Notes under the pieces: model-generated
The model's input: only the letters and a program-made list of their open reading frames with translations
Database searches by the model: none
What the model was told of the DNA's origin: nothing
Origin: Candidatus Endomicrobiellum cubanum
GTDB taxonomy: Bacteria > Elusimicrobiota > Endomicrobiia > Endomicrobiales > Endomicrobiaceae
DNA: 64,000 nt
Assembly: GCA_031269735.1 (NCBI GenBank)
Contig: JAISYS010000042.1
Coordinates: 62,001-126,000, forward strand
Direction of reading: 5' to 3'
Program-made: the position numbers and the translations under genes
Shown here: one piece after another, positions 8,908 through 16,840 of the stretch
Layout of the letters: each line of letters begins with the position of its first letter
How positions within the stretch are numbered: position 1 is the first letter of the stretch

Positions 8908-9243
8908 TCATTTCATAACATCTCGTAAAAAATCAAACTCTAATGTCTCTTCGTCACCATCATCTATAGCCTCAATTGGAATGAGGGGGAGGGGGTCAGA
9001 TGAAATGTCAATAGCTGGCAATGTTTGCATGGATACATTATTAGTTAGTCTAGGCATATCTGCCGCTATTATTTTTAAGGTATCTAAAACTTGCATATTT
9101 ACATCTTTTGTCCTAAAAGACTTAGCATTTCTCTCCGCTAAAGTCTTTTTGATTAACAAGGTAATCATTTCATTTATACTGCTAATAGGAACATGCTCTA
9201 AATACGGAAAAATATCATCAGGTATTTTGTAAACTATTTGCAC
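8908..9243 (-). CDS. Probable ParR-like DNA-binding adaptor of an actin-type partition system
   Basis: 111 residues directly after, and overlapping, the ParM-like gene, the place ParR occupies in type II partition operons. The N-terminal part (PISSINEMITLLIKKTLAE) looks like the short strand and two helices of a ribbon-helix-helix DNA-binding domain. The C-terminus ends in an acidic tail (DDGDEETLEFDFLRDVMK), as in ParR proteins, where the C-terminus contacts the filament. Assignment rests on size, position and tail rather than on sequence identity. Confidence 0.5.
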   Translation of the reverse strand: MQIVYKIPDDIFPYLEHVPISSINEMITLLIKKTLAERNAKSFRTKDVNMQVLDTLKIIAADMPRLTNNVSMQTLPAIDISSDPLPLIPIEAIDDGDEETLEFDFLRDVMK

Positions 9244-10276
9244 CCATCATCGCTCCCATCACAGCTTCTACATTTGCAGTAGCTAAATTGCTTACCTCAA
9301 ATTCCCGTATAGAGCTTCCAAGAGCCAAACTTAACATTGTTTTTATAGAGTCATTGCCTTCTCCACTAAAGGGTCTTCCTACATACAATACATTGTTAAT
9401 GGCGCGTAAAGCTACACCATTATATGACAGTGTATCTATAATACCATTCTTTAGCTCTGATGCAAATTGAATCTTGGCGTTTGATACATATCTCTTTACA
9501 TCATAGTAATTAGAGCCATTTCGAATACGTTCTTCAACAAAAGCTTCCTTCGCTTCTTCTCTTGTTATATTAAGTCCACTTCTTTCTAATTCTCCAATAA
9601 CAAAAGCCTCCAAATTTATGCCTCCTATAGGTAAAGACCTAGCTCCTTTCCCTAAAGGTTTAAAATTACGAAGAATCGTTATATCTGTAGACCGATATCC
9701 GGCATCTATAATAAGAGATATACCATTAGTGAATTGTCTGTCCTTCAGGAAAGCATAAGCTGCTATTACACCCTCTGGAAATACAAATATATCTGCAGCT
9801 TTTATATTAAAGACAACATCTCTCCCCAATAATGGGAAATTTATTACATAGCTACCTGCTAAATTAGCTCGTATCGTAGCATCATACGCAACCTGCGCAG
9901 AGAAAAACTCTGCAACTGGAATGCAAATACCAATTTTTACATCTACATTAGTTAAATCTTCCGCTATCAATTCTCTGCATATAGCATAAATAGCATTTAC
10001 ATATGTCGGTTTTTGCTCTGTTTTAGGGCTTTGATTATCAATAACTATTAATTTTCCTTGATACAAATCCCCGACCGCACCTTTTACATACCTAGTATTT
10101 ATTAAATCTCTTCTTGGAGCTGCTTTAATGATAAAATCATTAAGAAAATCTTCATCATAAGTTTTTGCTGGTAAATTAATATCGATTTCAAAACTTACAC
10201 TATCAAATATACGAATATTATCCTGCGCCTTAGCTATCCTTGTCTGTGACCCACCAACATCTAGTGCTCTAAGCAT
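9218..10276 (-). CDS. parM: ParM/StbA-like actin-family ATPase (plasmid segregation)
   Basis: A filament-forming actin-like ATPase expected to push replicated copies apart. The phosphate-1 loop is ALDVGGSQTR at the N-terminus, the connect motif is near FPEGVIAAYAF, phosphate-2 is IIDAGYRSTDI, and the adenosine motif is LYVGRPFSGEG near residue 310. Length (352) fits ParM and Alp proteins. The ParR-like gene follows with a 26-base overlap. No room for a centromere exists immediately upstream, since the previous gene ends 6 bases away, so the centromere must lie inside a gene or elsewhere. This is the clearest sign that the element is maintained as an episome. Confidence 0.82.
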   Translation of the reverse strand: MLRALDVGGSQTRIAKAQDNIRIFDSVSFEIDINLPAKTYDEDFLNDFIIKAAPRRDLINTRYVKGAVGDLYQGKLIVIDNQSPKTEQKPTYVNAIYAICRELIAEDLTNVDVKIGICIPVAEFFSAQVAYDATIRANLAGSYVINFPLLGRDVVFNIKAADIFVFPEGVIAAYAFLKDRQFTNGISLIIDAGYRSTDITILRNFKPLGKGARSLPIGGINLEAFVIGELERSGLNITREEAKEAFVEERIRNGSNYYDVKRYVSNAKIQFASELKNGIIDTLSYNGVALRAINNVLYVGRPFSGEGNDSIKTMLSLALGSSIREFEVSNLATANVEAVMGAMMGANSLQNT

Positions 10277-10282
10277 TTTGTT

Positions 10283-10879
10283 TTATCTCTCCCATATTGT
10301 AAATTTTTTGAAAACATCATAAACACCATTTTTTACTTCTACTACAATACGTCCATATTTCATAAACAGAACATTCTCATTGTAGTCATTCCCAAAGTAC
10401 AATCGCTTTTTGTTTATAGATGTTCTCGTGTCTTGTTGCACACTCAAAATATCAATTGGAGTTTTTATATTAGCTGTTAGTAAATAACCATCTTTTACTC
10501 CAATTATATCTGAGAATGTAAAATAATCTTTATTAATCTTAAATACTACATTGTACTTTTTAAAACTATTACGTTTTACTATCGTGAAATCATTTAACTG
10601 ATTGTAATAAAGAACAAATCTATCGTTTCTTATTAAAGAGAAACCTCTCATATACCGAACAGTATACAGGTTATCTTTTATCCTAACAACATCACCTTCA
10701 AACAAATCCAACATATCAGCACCACAAACTATAGTGTTGAGTTTCAATATTAAAGAATTTGGTTTTGCTGCTAGAATAAAAGCATCGGGCGTAATTCGTA
10801 CAGGTATATCTCCTAATGTAAATATGACATACTCTCCAGTTATTGCTTGTGCTCTGAACCTATACGAAAACAACATCAC
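10283..10879 (-). CDS. Hypothetical protein
   Basis: 198 residues, strongly beta-rich (repeated short strands such as YVIFTLGDIPVRI and DNLYTVRYMRGF), no membrane segment, no motif I recognise. It overlaps the preceding gene by 20 bases and ends 6 bases before the parM-like start. Start may be the GTG or the ATG next to it; no clear ribosome site, so translation is probably coupled. Confidence 0.55.
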   Translation of the reverse strand: MMLFSYRFRAQAITGEYVIFTLGDIPVRITPDAFILAAKPNSLILKLNTIVCGADMLDLFEGDVVRIKDNLYTVRYMRGFSLIRNDRFVLYYNQLNDFTIVKRNSFKKYNVVFKINKDYFTFSDIIGVKDGYLLTANIKTPIDILSVQQDTRTSINKKRLYFGNDYNENVLFMKYGRIVVEVKNGVYDVFKKFTIWER

Positions 10880-11138
10880 GGTCTTTATCTAATAAATAAT
10901 CTATTGGTAACGTAATCAATGGTAACATTACAAGAGTAAACACTTTTCTTCTGTAATCTTTTAACCTATGCGCTGTGATTAAATTTTTGCTTAAAGGGCT
11001 ATACTCCGCTAACGTAATTTGCTGTGTATTATCTAATAAAATGGCATCTGAATCTCTCCTCTCTTGATATGGCTGGACATCAAAATCCAACTGCACAAAT
11101 TTGTTATTAACTATCCTGTAATAGTCAATAATACCCAT
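10860..11138 (-). CDS. Small hypothetical protein
   Basis: 92 residues from MGIIDYYRIV. The ATG overlaps the TAA of the GspE-like gene (TAATG) with GGAG 7 bases ahead, so this start is preferred over the TTG used in the track. A weakly hydrophobic stretch (VFTLVMLPLITLPI) near residue 75 may touch the membrane. Tight coupling to the secretion-type ATPase hints at a shared job; function unknown. Confidence 0.55.
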   Translation of the reverse strand: MGIIDYYRIVNNKFVQLDFDVQPYQERRDSDAILLDNTQQITLAEYSPLSKNLITAHRLKDYRRKVFTLVMLPLITLPIDYLLDKDRDVVFV

Positions 11139-12526
11139 TACCAATCTCCTTCTAGCTTCATTAAATACTGCTTAATCTCCCCTAATGATTTTCCATATAA
11201 ATCATTTTTCACCTTGTCGCTAAAATATACACACCTATTTTTAGGGTATACTTTGTCCTCATATTCATTTCTTACAAGTTTTTGATACACACAAGAATGT
11301 AGCGATAATATTAGCCTATCAAATGACATACCAGTTATATCTTGCAGTCTAGCTAACACATCTGAAATAGAATTAGCATGAATAGAAGAAAACACAACTT
11401 TTCCAGTATTCGCAGTATTGATAGCATCCACAGCAGTGTGAGCAGTAATTTCGCCAATATACACAATATCAGGATTTTGACGTAATAGTGAAGTAGTATT
11501 CTCTTTATACTCCTCTTCAGTTTCTACATTTATCTGCTCAATTCCATCAACTAAAATTTCAACAGGACTCTCTATTGAAACTACTTTATATACACTTCTA
11601 TTAACCAATTCTTGCAAAGCAGATAAAATTGTAGTATTCTTACCACTCATCGTTTCTCCAACGAACAACCTTAACCCTTTTTCTTCACTTAACATCTCCT
11701 CTCTTATAAAAGCAACTGTACGGTCATTTATGTTTAACTCCTCTAAGGTTAGAGTTAATACATCATCAGGGAGAATTCGAATAGTAATCGCTCGTCCGTA
11801 ATAAGTTCTATTTAATACTACTCTACCTCTAGTATGTCTATCCAGACTTACAGATAAATATTTTGGCATATTATCAATTTCCGTAACTGGGGAATTCGCT
11901 TTTACTGCTAATAAGTTAGCAATTTCCTCTACATCAGATGTTTCTATCACTCTCCTTGACATAACTTTCTTCTTCCTGCAATTATAATATATTAAAGCGC
12001 CAGACGCTATTGTTGTAATAGTAATATCAGAAGCTTTTAGCTGCAATGCTTCCTCTATTATCAAATCTAACTTGTCCCTAATTGGCACCTTGTTCAAATA
12101 CCAAGGCATACCATAATATCTAATAAATAACTTATTAAAATAGTGTATAGGGATATATGATTTTTCTACCCTCAAATTCATAACATCTTGAATATGCGTA
12201 TCGAATTCAGGCAATACGCCAACATGTATAACTTTCTCCCGTAAATCATACCTTAATGGAACACACTTAAATCCCACAAACTGATTAACAATATCTTTTG
12301 GCACATATTGCACCTCTGGTTTACATAACTCCAAACCATATTCTTTTTGACATAAATCAAACAAATCATCTTCGCTTAACAAGTTTTGTTCATATATCAC
12401 TAGCGCTTCTGGCGTTTTGAATTCACCAGCATTCTTGAACATAAAAAATGTATGCGTTCTTACTATGTCCAAAACCGATGCAGAAAGTACTCCATTCAAA
12501 CTTAACATTCTTTGCATCACTCTCAT
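11138..12526 (-). CDS. GspE/PilB/TadA-family secretion ATPase with altered P-loop
   Basis: 462 residues resembling the traffic ATPases of type II secretion and type IV pili. The N-terminal part (LSEDDLFDLCQKEYGLEL, then YVPKDIVNQF) matches the GspE/MshE N-domain. About residue 290 is the Walker A region GETMSGKNTT, where the usual Thr after Lys is Asn. DIVYIGEI is the Walker B region at about 354, and SSIHANS is the His box. The CxxC zinc segment seen in many GspE proteins is not evident. The TadZ-like gene just upstream is a natural partner, so a pilus-like or secretion apparatus is suggested. Reduced ATPase activity is possible because of the P-loop change. Confidence 0.8.
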   Translation of the reverse strand: MRVMQRMLSLNGVLSASVLDIVRTHTFFMFKNAGEFKTPEALVIYEQNLLSEDDLFDLCQKEYGLELCKPEVQYVPKDIVNQFVGFKCVPLRYDLREKVIHVGVLPEFDTHIQDVMNLRVEKSYIPIHYFNKLFIRYYGMPWYLNKVPIRDKLDLIIEEALQLKASDITITTIASGALIYYNCRKKKVMSRRVIETSDVEEIANLLAVKANSPVTEIDNMPKYLSVSLDRHTRGRVVLNRTYYGRAITIRILPDDVLTLTLEELNINDRTVAFIREEMLSEEKGLRLFVGETMSGKNTTILSALQELVNRSVYKVVSIESPVEILVDGIEQINVETEEEYKENTTSLLRQNPDIVYIGEITAHTAVDAINTANTGKVVFSSIHANSISDVLARLQDITGMSFDRLILSLHSCVYQKLVRNEYEDKVYPKNRCVYFSDKVKNDLYGKSLGEIKQYLMKLEGDW

Positions 12527-12531
12527 ACTTA

Positions 12532-14493
12532 CTACCTAAAAGCCTCTTCGAATGTAGTTAATATAGTGTCGTTATCAAAAGGTTGATATTTTTTCAAGCA
12601 ACAACCACGCATCTCTCTTAAATATGGAATAGGTACTATCTTTACCTTTGTAAAATCAGCATTCAATAGTCTTGTAACCTCTAAAATATCAACAGGAGCA
12701 TCAATAACTACAATTTTTCTAGCTATATTATCATATTTGTGTTCTTGTATAACTTGTTTCATAGCTTCAATAGACCTTATACTGCAATCTGTTAAATATG
12801 ATACAGTTAAAGCATCAGAACTAAGCATTTCTAGTAGCTTATGTTGAGTAGTATCTAAAACTACCACAATACACGGATAATAATCTATCCTAGTTTTCAG
12901 CTCATTTACAAATAGAGTAACTTCTTCACTATCATCTTGATTCAAGACACCTGCTACACACAACAACTGTTGTTGCCTTCTTTCAACTTTGAACTCTTCT
13001 AAAGGCATAGGTTCAATACCATAAGAACTCAATTTAGAGTTTTTAGTAAAATCTAGTAACAAAGTATTATGGCGCCTAGACATCATACCAGCATAAGCTA
13101 AAGCTGTGGATGTTCTTCCTGTATCATCTAATCCAATAAATATTCTAACAATATTTTTTATCAAACTGTCCACAATCACAACATCTTCAACTCTTTGGGC
13201 TTTCAACATAGCAATCATAGTCTGTTGATAATTAATTATATCTTCATCTACTTCTGCTATTTGAAAAATCAATTTAATTATGTTATTCACTTCATTTTCT
13301 AAAGAAGACATTGTCATTCTATGTGTTTGTAAAGAATCCATTAAACTAGTAGCTAATGATGGCGAATTAGTTGGTAGAAACATTGTTTTTGCTGTACCAA
13401 GCATAGAAGATATAAATTCATTTGAAGAGGGTAAACCAGCATCCAAATTTTCAATTTGATAGCTGACAGTACCATCCATAACTTTATAAAGTTCAATTAT
13501 TGACCTTAATAACTCCATTAATTCAAGTTGCACTTCTAATCTACGATTCAATAAAGGCTGTAATTCTACTCCCTCTATAACAGCTTTTTTATCTATAGCT
13601 AATGTATAAACTGCCTCCTTCATCTCATTAACTTTAGCTGTTACTGTCTTAGACGCAGAACTTACTATTGCCGTCATAATAGATTGTAGTTTAGAACAAT
13701 AAATACTGTTTTCGCTAGCTTTTAACACAGACCTCTGTAAACCAAATTCTTTTATTTTATCAAATTTTTCATTAGCGCTAAGGGTTATGTCATTAAAAAT
13801 ATCACGTATCCTAACATCCCACACATCTAACATATTAACTAGACCAGAATACTCTGTATTTTCTTCTATCAGTTTACGTGTTACAGAATCTTTCTCTAAA
13901 GACTTTTTGAACAGTTCCCAGTCACGAAAATCAGATATGGCAGCTATCCTTTCTTCTATACTGGGCCCTTTCTTCTCGAATTGCTGTGGTTGAACTGTAG
14001 AAGGTTCTTCGACTTCTACAGATATAGGCTCTAAAACAGGTTTAGATTCTACTTTCTCTACAGGTGTTACCTCTCTTACAGGTATAACAGGTTCTACTGT
14101 ATCAATATTTATAACTCTATCATGCACTGAAGTAGGTGAATCTTTAGATACTTTAACAACATCGTTACCATAAAACTCACTTACTGCGTCTTTCACGTCT
14201 GGTACTTTTACCTTTTTAACACATTTTTTATGCACATTAGTTAAAAAGTCCTTTTCTTTATCATTTTGATATAAATAAATCACACACACTTTTGGGTGTT
14301 TTTTATTAATAGCTTCTTGCATTTTTTGCTTAATAGGGCCCTGTAAATCTTGTGGAGATAATACAACAATCTCCATACTAGATACGTCAGGGTCTAATGG
14401 CATAGTCTGCATGATGTAATTTACATTTGTTAATTGGCATTTATTTTGAAAGGCATTCTTAGCGACTAACGCTATTGATGCAGCAAATATCAT
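12532..14493 (-). CDS. TadZ/CpaE-like localisation protein, long middle region
   Basis: 653 residues. The C-terminal 200 look like a MinD/CpaE deviant-Walker ATPase: IFIGLDDTGRTSTALAYAG at about 455-470, then TLLLDF and later VVVLDTT and IVVIDAP strands. The Walker Lys is Arg, as in ATPase-inactive TadZ proteins. The first 110 residues look like a degenerate receiver domain (IVVLSPQDLQG, VCVIYLYQND), again as in CpaE/TadZ. Between them are a Val/Pro/Glu-rich linker and a long helical region. TadZ proteins place pilus machinery in the cell; here it would serve the GspE-like ATPase that follows six bases later. Confidence 0.62.
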   Translation of the reverse strand: MIFAASIALVAKNAFQNKCQLTNVNYIMQTMPLDPDVSSMEIVVLSPQDLQGPIKQKMQEAINKKHPKVCVIYLYQNDKEKDFLTNVHKKCVKKVKVPDVKDAVSEFYGNDVVKVSKDSPTSVHDRVINIDTVEPVIPVREVTPVEKVESKPVLEPISVEVEEPSTVQPQQFEKKGPSIEERIAAISDFRDWELFKKSLEKDSVTRKLIEENTEYSGLVNMLDVWDVRIRDIFNDITLSANEKFDKIKEFGLQRSVLKASENSIYCSKLQSIMTAIVSSASKTVTAKVNEMKEAVYTLAIDKKAVIEGVELQPLLNRRLEVQLELMELLRSIIELYKVMDGTVSYQIENLDAGLPSSNEFISSMLGTAKTMFLPTNSPSLATSLMDSLQTHRMTMSSLENEVNNIIKLIFQIAEVDEDIINYQQTMIAMLKAQRVEDVVIVDSLIKNIVRIFIGLDDTGRTSTALAYAGMMSRRHNTLLLDFTKNSKLSSYGIEPMPLEEFKVERRQQQLLCVAGVLNQDDSEEVTLFVNELKTRIDYYPCIVVVLDTTQHKLLEMLSSDALTVSYLTDCSIRSIEAMKQVIQEHKYDNIARKIVVIDAPVDILEVTRLLNADFTKVKIVPIPYLREMRGCCLKKYQPFDNDTILTTFEEAFR

Positions 14494-14496
14494 GAT

Positions 14497-15006
14497 TTAA
14501 TATACTCCTTCTATTAGCAACCTATTAGTTCGTGTGGGTGTAGTAGCCTCGGCCTCATCCCCTGCTTTTTTACCTATTATAGCCTTACCTACAGGACAAT
14601 TAGCGGCTATCAAATTTATCCATTGATTGGAGATGTCATCAGCAGCTATTTTTACTACTATTTTTTTACCATCATATTGCAATCTCACAGTACTACCTAT
14701 TTCAACAATCCCTGTTGGTGTATAAGACAATTGAAATTGTTCATATAATTGTATTTCATTTTTTGTCTCATCTATAATCTTTTTTAGCTCATAGATATTA
14801 TCCATTGCAATATTTATATCTGCGTTCTCACTTAAATCACCTAATGATTTAGCATACTTAAAAGCTTCTTCTTCTTTTTCTAATTTCACATAATAATCTT
14901 CTAATTCGCCTTTTATCTCCATAATATAACTATAAAAAGCTTTTTGTATATTCTCGCTCTCCTCTCTTAGAGAGTAATCTATGCCACTTGTATACTGAAA
15001 ACCCAC
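14497..15006 (-). CDS. GreA/GreB-like transcript cleavage factor homologue
   Basis: 169 residues with both GreA signatures. The N-terminal coiled coil carries LGDLSENADI, matching the tip motif GDLSENAEY whose Asp and Glu enter the RNA polymerase secondary channel. The C-terminal globular part has CPVGKAIIGKKAGDEAEA, matching the FKBP-like GKK.GDE motif. GreA rescues backtracked RNA polymerase. The tip acidic residues are retained, so activity is possible. GTG start with AGGAG 7 bases upstream. It is unusual to find this gene between the TadZ-like gene and small unknowns. The alternative is a Gfh-type inhibitor, which also keeps this fold. Confidence 0.8.
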   Translation of the reverse strand: MGFQYTSGIDYSLREESENIQKAFYSYIMEIKGELEDYYVKLEKEEEAFKYAKSLGDLSENADINIAMDNIYELKKIIDETKNEIQLYEQFQLSYTPTGIVEIGSTVRLQYDGKKIVVKIAADDISNQWINLIAANCPVGKAIIGKKAGDEAEATTPTRTNRLLIEGVY

Positions 15007-15037
15007 TACCAGACTCCTCTCTAGTGAAATCCATAGT

Positions 15038-15391
15038 TTATGCTATATCCACAACCACATACTTCGGTTCAGCCTTCATAACTTTCCATAACTGAATAAT
15101 ATTATCCGCAAATCCAATTCTTACCCCCCTTCCGACATTTACAACTTTGTGTGTAACCTCTTTCTTCACAACCAACATAGGATAATTCTCTTCGACTGTA
15201 GTCCATGTTCGCTTTCTATACTTAGGTATTCCAAAATTAACTTCATCTACGCTATTTACTTCTTCTAATACTCTTGTTGTTAAATCACTTGCAGCATACT
15301 TCGAAAATAAATTAATGTTCTTTGATTCGAATGATAACATATATGCATCATCAGCTTCCTCTAAAAATGAAATGACCATATCTTTAGCCAT
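15038..15391 (-). CDS. Hypothetical protein
   Basis: 117 residues from MAKDMVISFLEE; AAGGTG lies 8 bases before this ATG. No family recognised. The Lys/Arg and Val-rich C-terminal half (VTHKVVNVGRGVRIGFADN) looks like a small beta domain. Located between a tiny membrane protein and the GreA-like gene. Confidence 0.55.
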   Translation of the reverse strand: MAKDMVISFLEEADDAYMLSFESKNINLFSKYAASDLTTRVLEEVNSVDEVNFGIPKYRKRTWTTVEENYPMLVVKKEVTHKVVNVGRGVRIGFADNIIQLWKVMKAEPKYVVVDIA

Positions 15392-15405
15392 CACAATCAC
15401 ACCTT

Positions 15406-15567
15406 CTAAACCACAGTTTTCTTTTCCTCTACAGAAGAATTGTTATTTTTAGATTTACTTGATTTTCCGCCACCTACCATCCTATATACTATATATACAA
15501 AGGCTGCAAATCCTACAATTGACCAAATACCAAACGATTCAATAGTTGTAAGCAGTTGCGTAATCAT
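15406..15567 (-). CDS. Tiny single-pass membrane protein, holin-like size
   Basis: A 53-residue ORF below the track cut-off, found by translating the gap. MITQLLTTIESFGIWSIV leads into one membrane helix (about 12-30), then a Gly/Lys/Ser-rich charged tail. Its ATG is one base after the stop of the upstream gene. The layout (short outside end, one helix, charged tail) resembles BhlA/UviB-type small holin-like proteins, but similarity is only in shape. Confidence 0.55.
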   Translation of the reverse strand: MITQLLTTIESFGIWSIVGFAAFVYIVYRMVGGGKSSKSKNNNSSVEEKKTVV

Positions 15568-15568
15568 A

Positions 15569-16123
15569 TTATATCAATCTCCAATCTCCGTCTTTAGATA
15601 AATATATAGCCTCTTTGTCTGTTTTTAATAAACTGGCATACTGCTTTATTTGCACATCTACTGAACTAGCTACATCTGTTACTGAAATCCATTTACCATG
15701 TAAGAACAATTCTGCATTTAACCTATCATAAACTAAAAGATAAGGCAATATTGTTATCTCTTTACTTAGCGGTCGTGTTTTTACATATCCAACTGGGTAT
15801 AAATCTCGCACCTTTCTTTTTATATCAACCTCATACATAATAATCTCAGATGTATATACATCTTCTGCTGTTATATAATTACTAAATACTTTCATCACAA
15901 AAGTATTATTAACTGCATAAACTGCATCTATATTGTCTGAATAAAGTAACCTTTTATATAAATTAGTCCAACCTAAATCAGGCCTAGATATATTATATTG
16001 TAATAAATAAGGTATTGGAGATACAAAACCTAAATCCTCAAGACAATTCAGGCTGTAATTGTAACTTGACTTCACTATCTCCGCTCCAAATAAGGGACGG
16101 TACAAACCATTTACCTGCAACAT
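15569..16123 (-). CDS. Hypothetical protein, possibly second half of the upstream ORF
   Basis: 184 residues, beta-rich, no motif recognised. Its ATG lies 86 bases inside the preceding ORF, an unusually long overlap for this window, with only a weak AAGG upstream. Both proteins share a Trp/Tyr/Asp-rich beta style, so they may be two pieces of one protein joined by a frameshift. The last codons are directly followed by the tiny membrane protein. Confidence 0.5.
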   Translation of the reverse strand: MLQVNGLYRPLFGAEIVKSSYNYSLNCLEDLGFVSPIPYLLQYNISRPDLGWTNLYKRLLYSDNIDAVYAVNNTFVMKVFSNYITAEDVYTSEIIMYEVDIKRKVRDLYPVGYVKTRPLSKEITILPYLLVYDRLNAELFLHGKWISVTDVASSVDVQIKQYASLLKTDKEAIYLSKDGDWRLI

Positions 16124-16625
16124 CTTCTCTAACCTTCCCTTCTATTGTGTGTATATGCAACCCTTGTTCTTTTATTAAAGCATTTCCTAATGAAGTATGC
16201 AAAGCTAGAGTGTAATCAAACTCTTTGTTAAACACATAAATTTTATCATTCCTCATCAAATAGCAAACTCTTTTGTTGCTTACATCTAAAAACACCCTAA
16301 TCATGTTATTTACTCTATTAACATACATACCAATAAACTCAAAAGGGCCAAGTTGAGGTAGTTGAAACTGACCAAACCGTACAATAAGGTCATCTTTATA
16401 CCCTGTCCAAGTACCATCACTTCTTCCAACGTAAATTATACCGTCCTGCTTTAATACAAATACAACAGATTGAGAATAAAAAGTATTTATTTGAGCATCA
16501 ATACGTAAGCCAATATTAATCTTATAATTAATTGGATGGGCACTGCATGGATTTTCAACCCATAAATAATCTTGGTCTGTCCAGCAAACCAAAGAAGGCC
16601 CTTCCGGGAAATACTTAAAACCCAT
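16038..16625 (-). CDS. Hypothetical beta-rich protein
   Basis: 195 residues with GGAG 8 bases before the ATG. Segments such as FVLKQDGIIYVGRSDGTWTG look like beta-propeller or phage tail-type repeats, but no family can be named. It overlaps the next gene by 86 bases; see that entry for a possible frameshift. The track ORF at 16487-16720 overlaps it in another frame and is a shadow. Confidence 0.55.
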   Translation of the reverse strand: MGFKYFPEGPSLVCWTDQDYLWVENPCSAHPINYKINIGLRIDAQINTFYSQSVVFVLKQDGIIYVGRSDGTWTGYKDDLIVRFGQFQLPQLGPFEFIGMYVNRVNNMIRVFLDVSNKRVCYLMRNDKIYVFNKEFDYTLALHTSLGNALIKEQGLHIHTIEGKVREDVAGKWFVPSLIWSGDSEVKLQLQPELS

Positions 16626-16667
16626 GAGTAATTCTCCTCTCTGTTGATTCTAATACTAATCGTTCTC

Positions 16668-16840
16668 TTATAACTCTCTCCGAAACATCCTACAGTAATC
16701 CTTTTGGACTTCAATCTCACACTCTACTATAAGTTGAATAAATTCTTTGTCACTTGGCAGTTTACTTCGTTGCACAGCCTGTAACGCCTTGATATATTCC
16801 ATCCGCAATATCGGAAGTATTGATACAATCTGGTACCTGT
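16668..16840 (-). pseudogene. Relic of a longer gene, C-terminal fragment (Fic-like at best)
   Basis: The 215-base gap between the AAA/nuclease gene and the next gene holds an open frame with no sensible start or ribosome site. It reads ILRMEYIKALQAVQRSKL and then FIQLIVECEIEVQKDYCR before a TAA. It reads like the helical C-terminus of a real protein. The pattern 'ILR.EYI.AL ... I...E.QK.Y.R' reminds me of Fic-family C-termini, from memory only. The frame continues upstream across the end of the neighbouring gene, as expected at a recombination scar. Confidence 0.35.

Noticed and set aside
16487-16720. 77-residue minus-strand ORF
   Set aside because: Overlaps the start of a better supported gene with a strong ribosome site.
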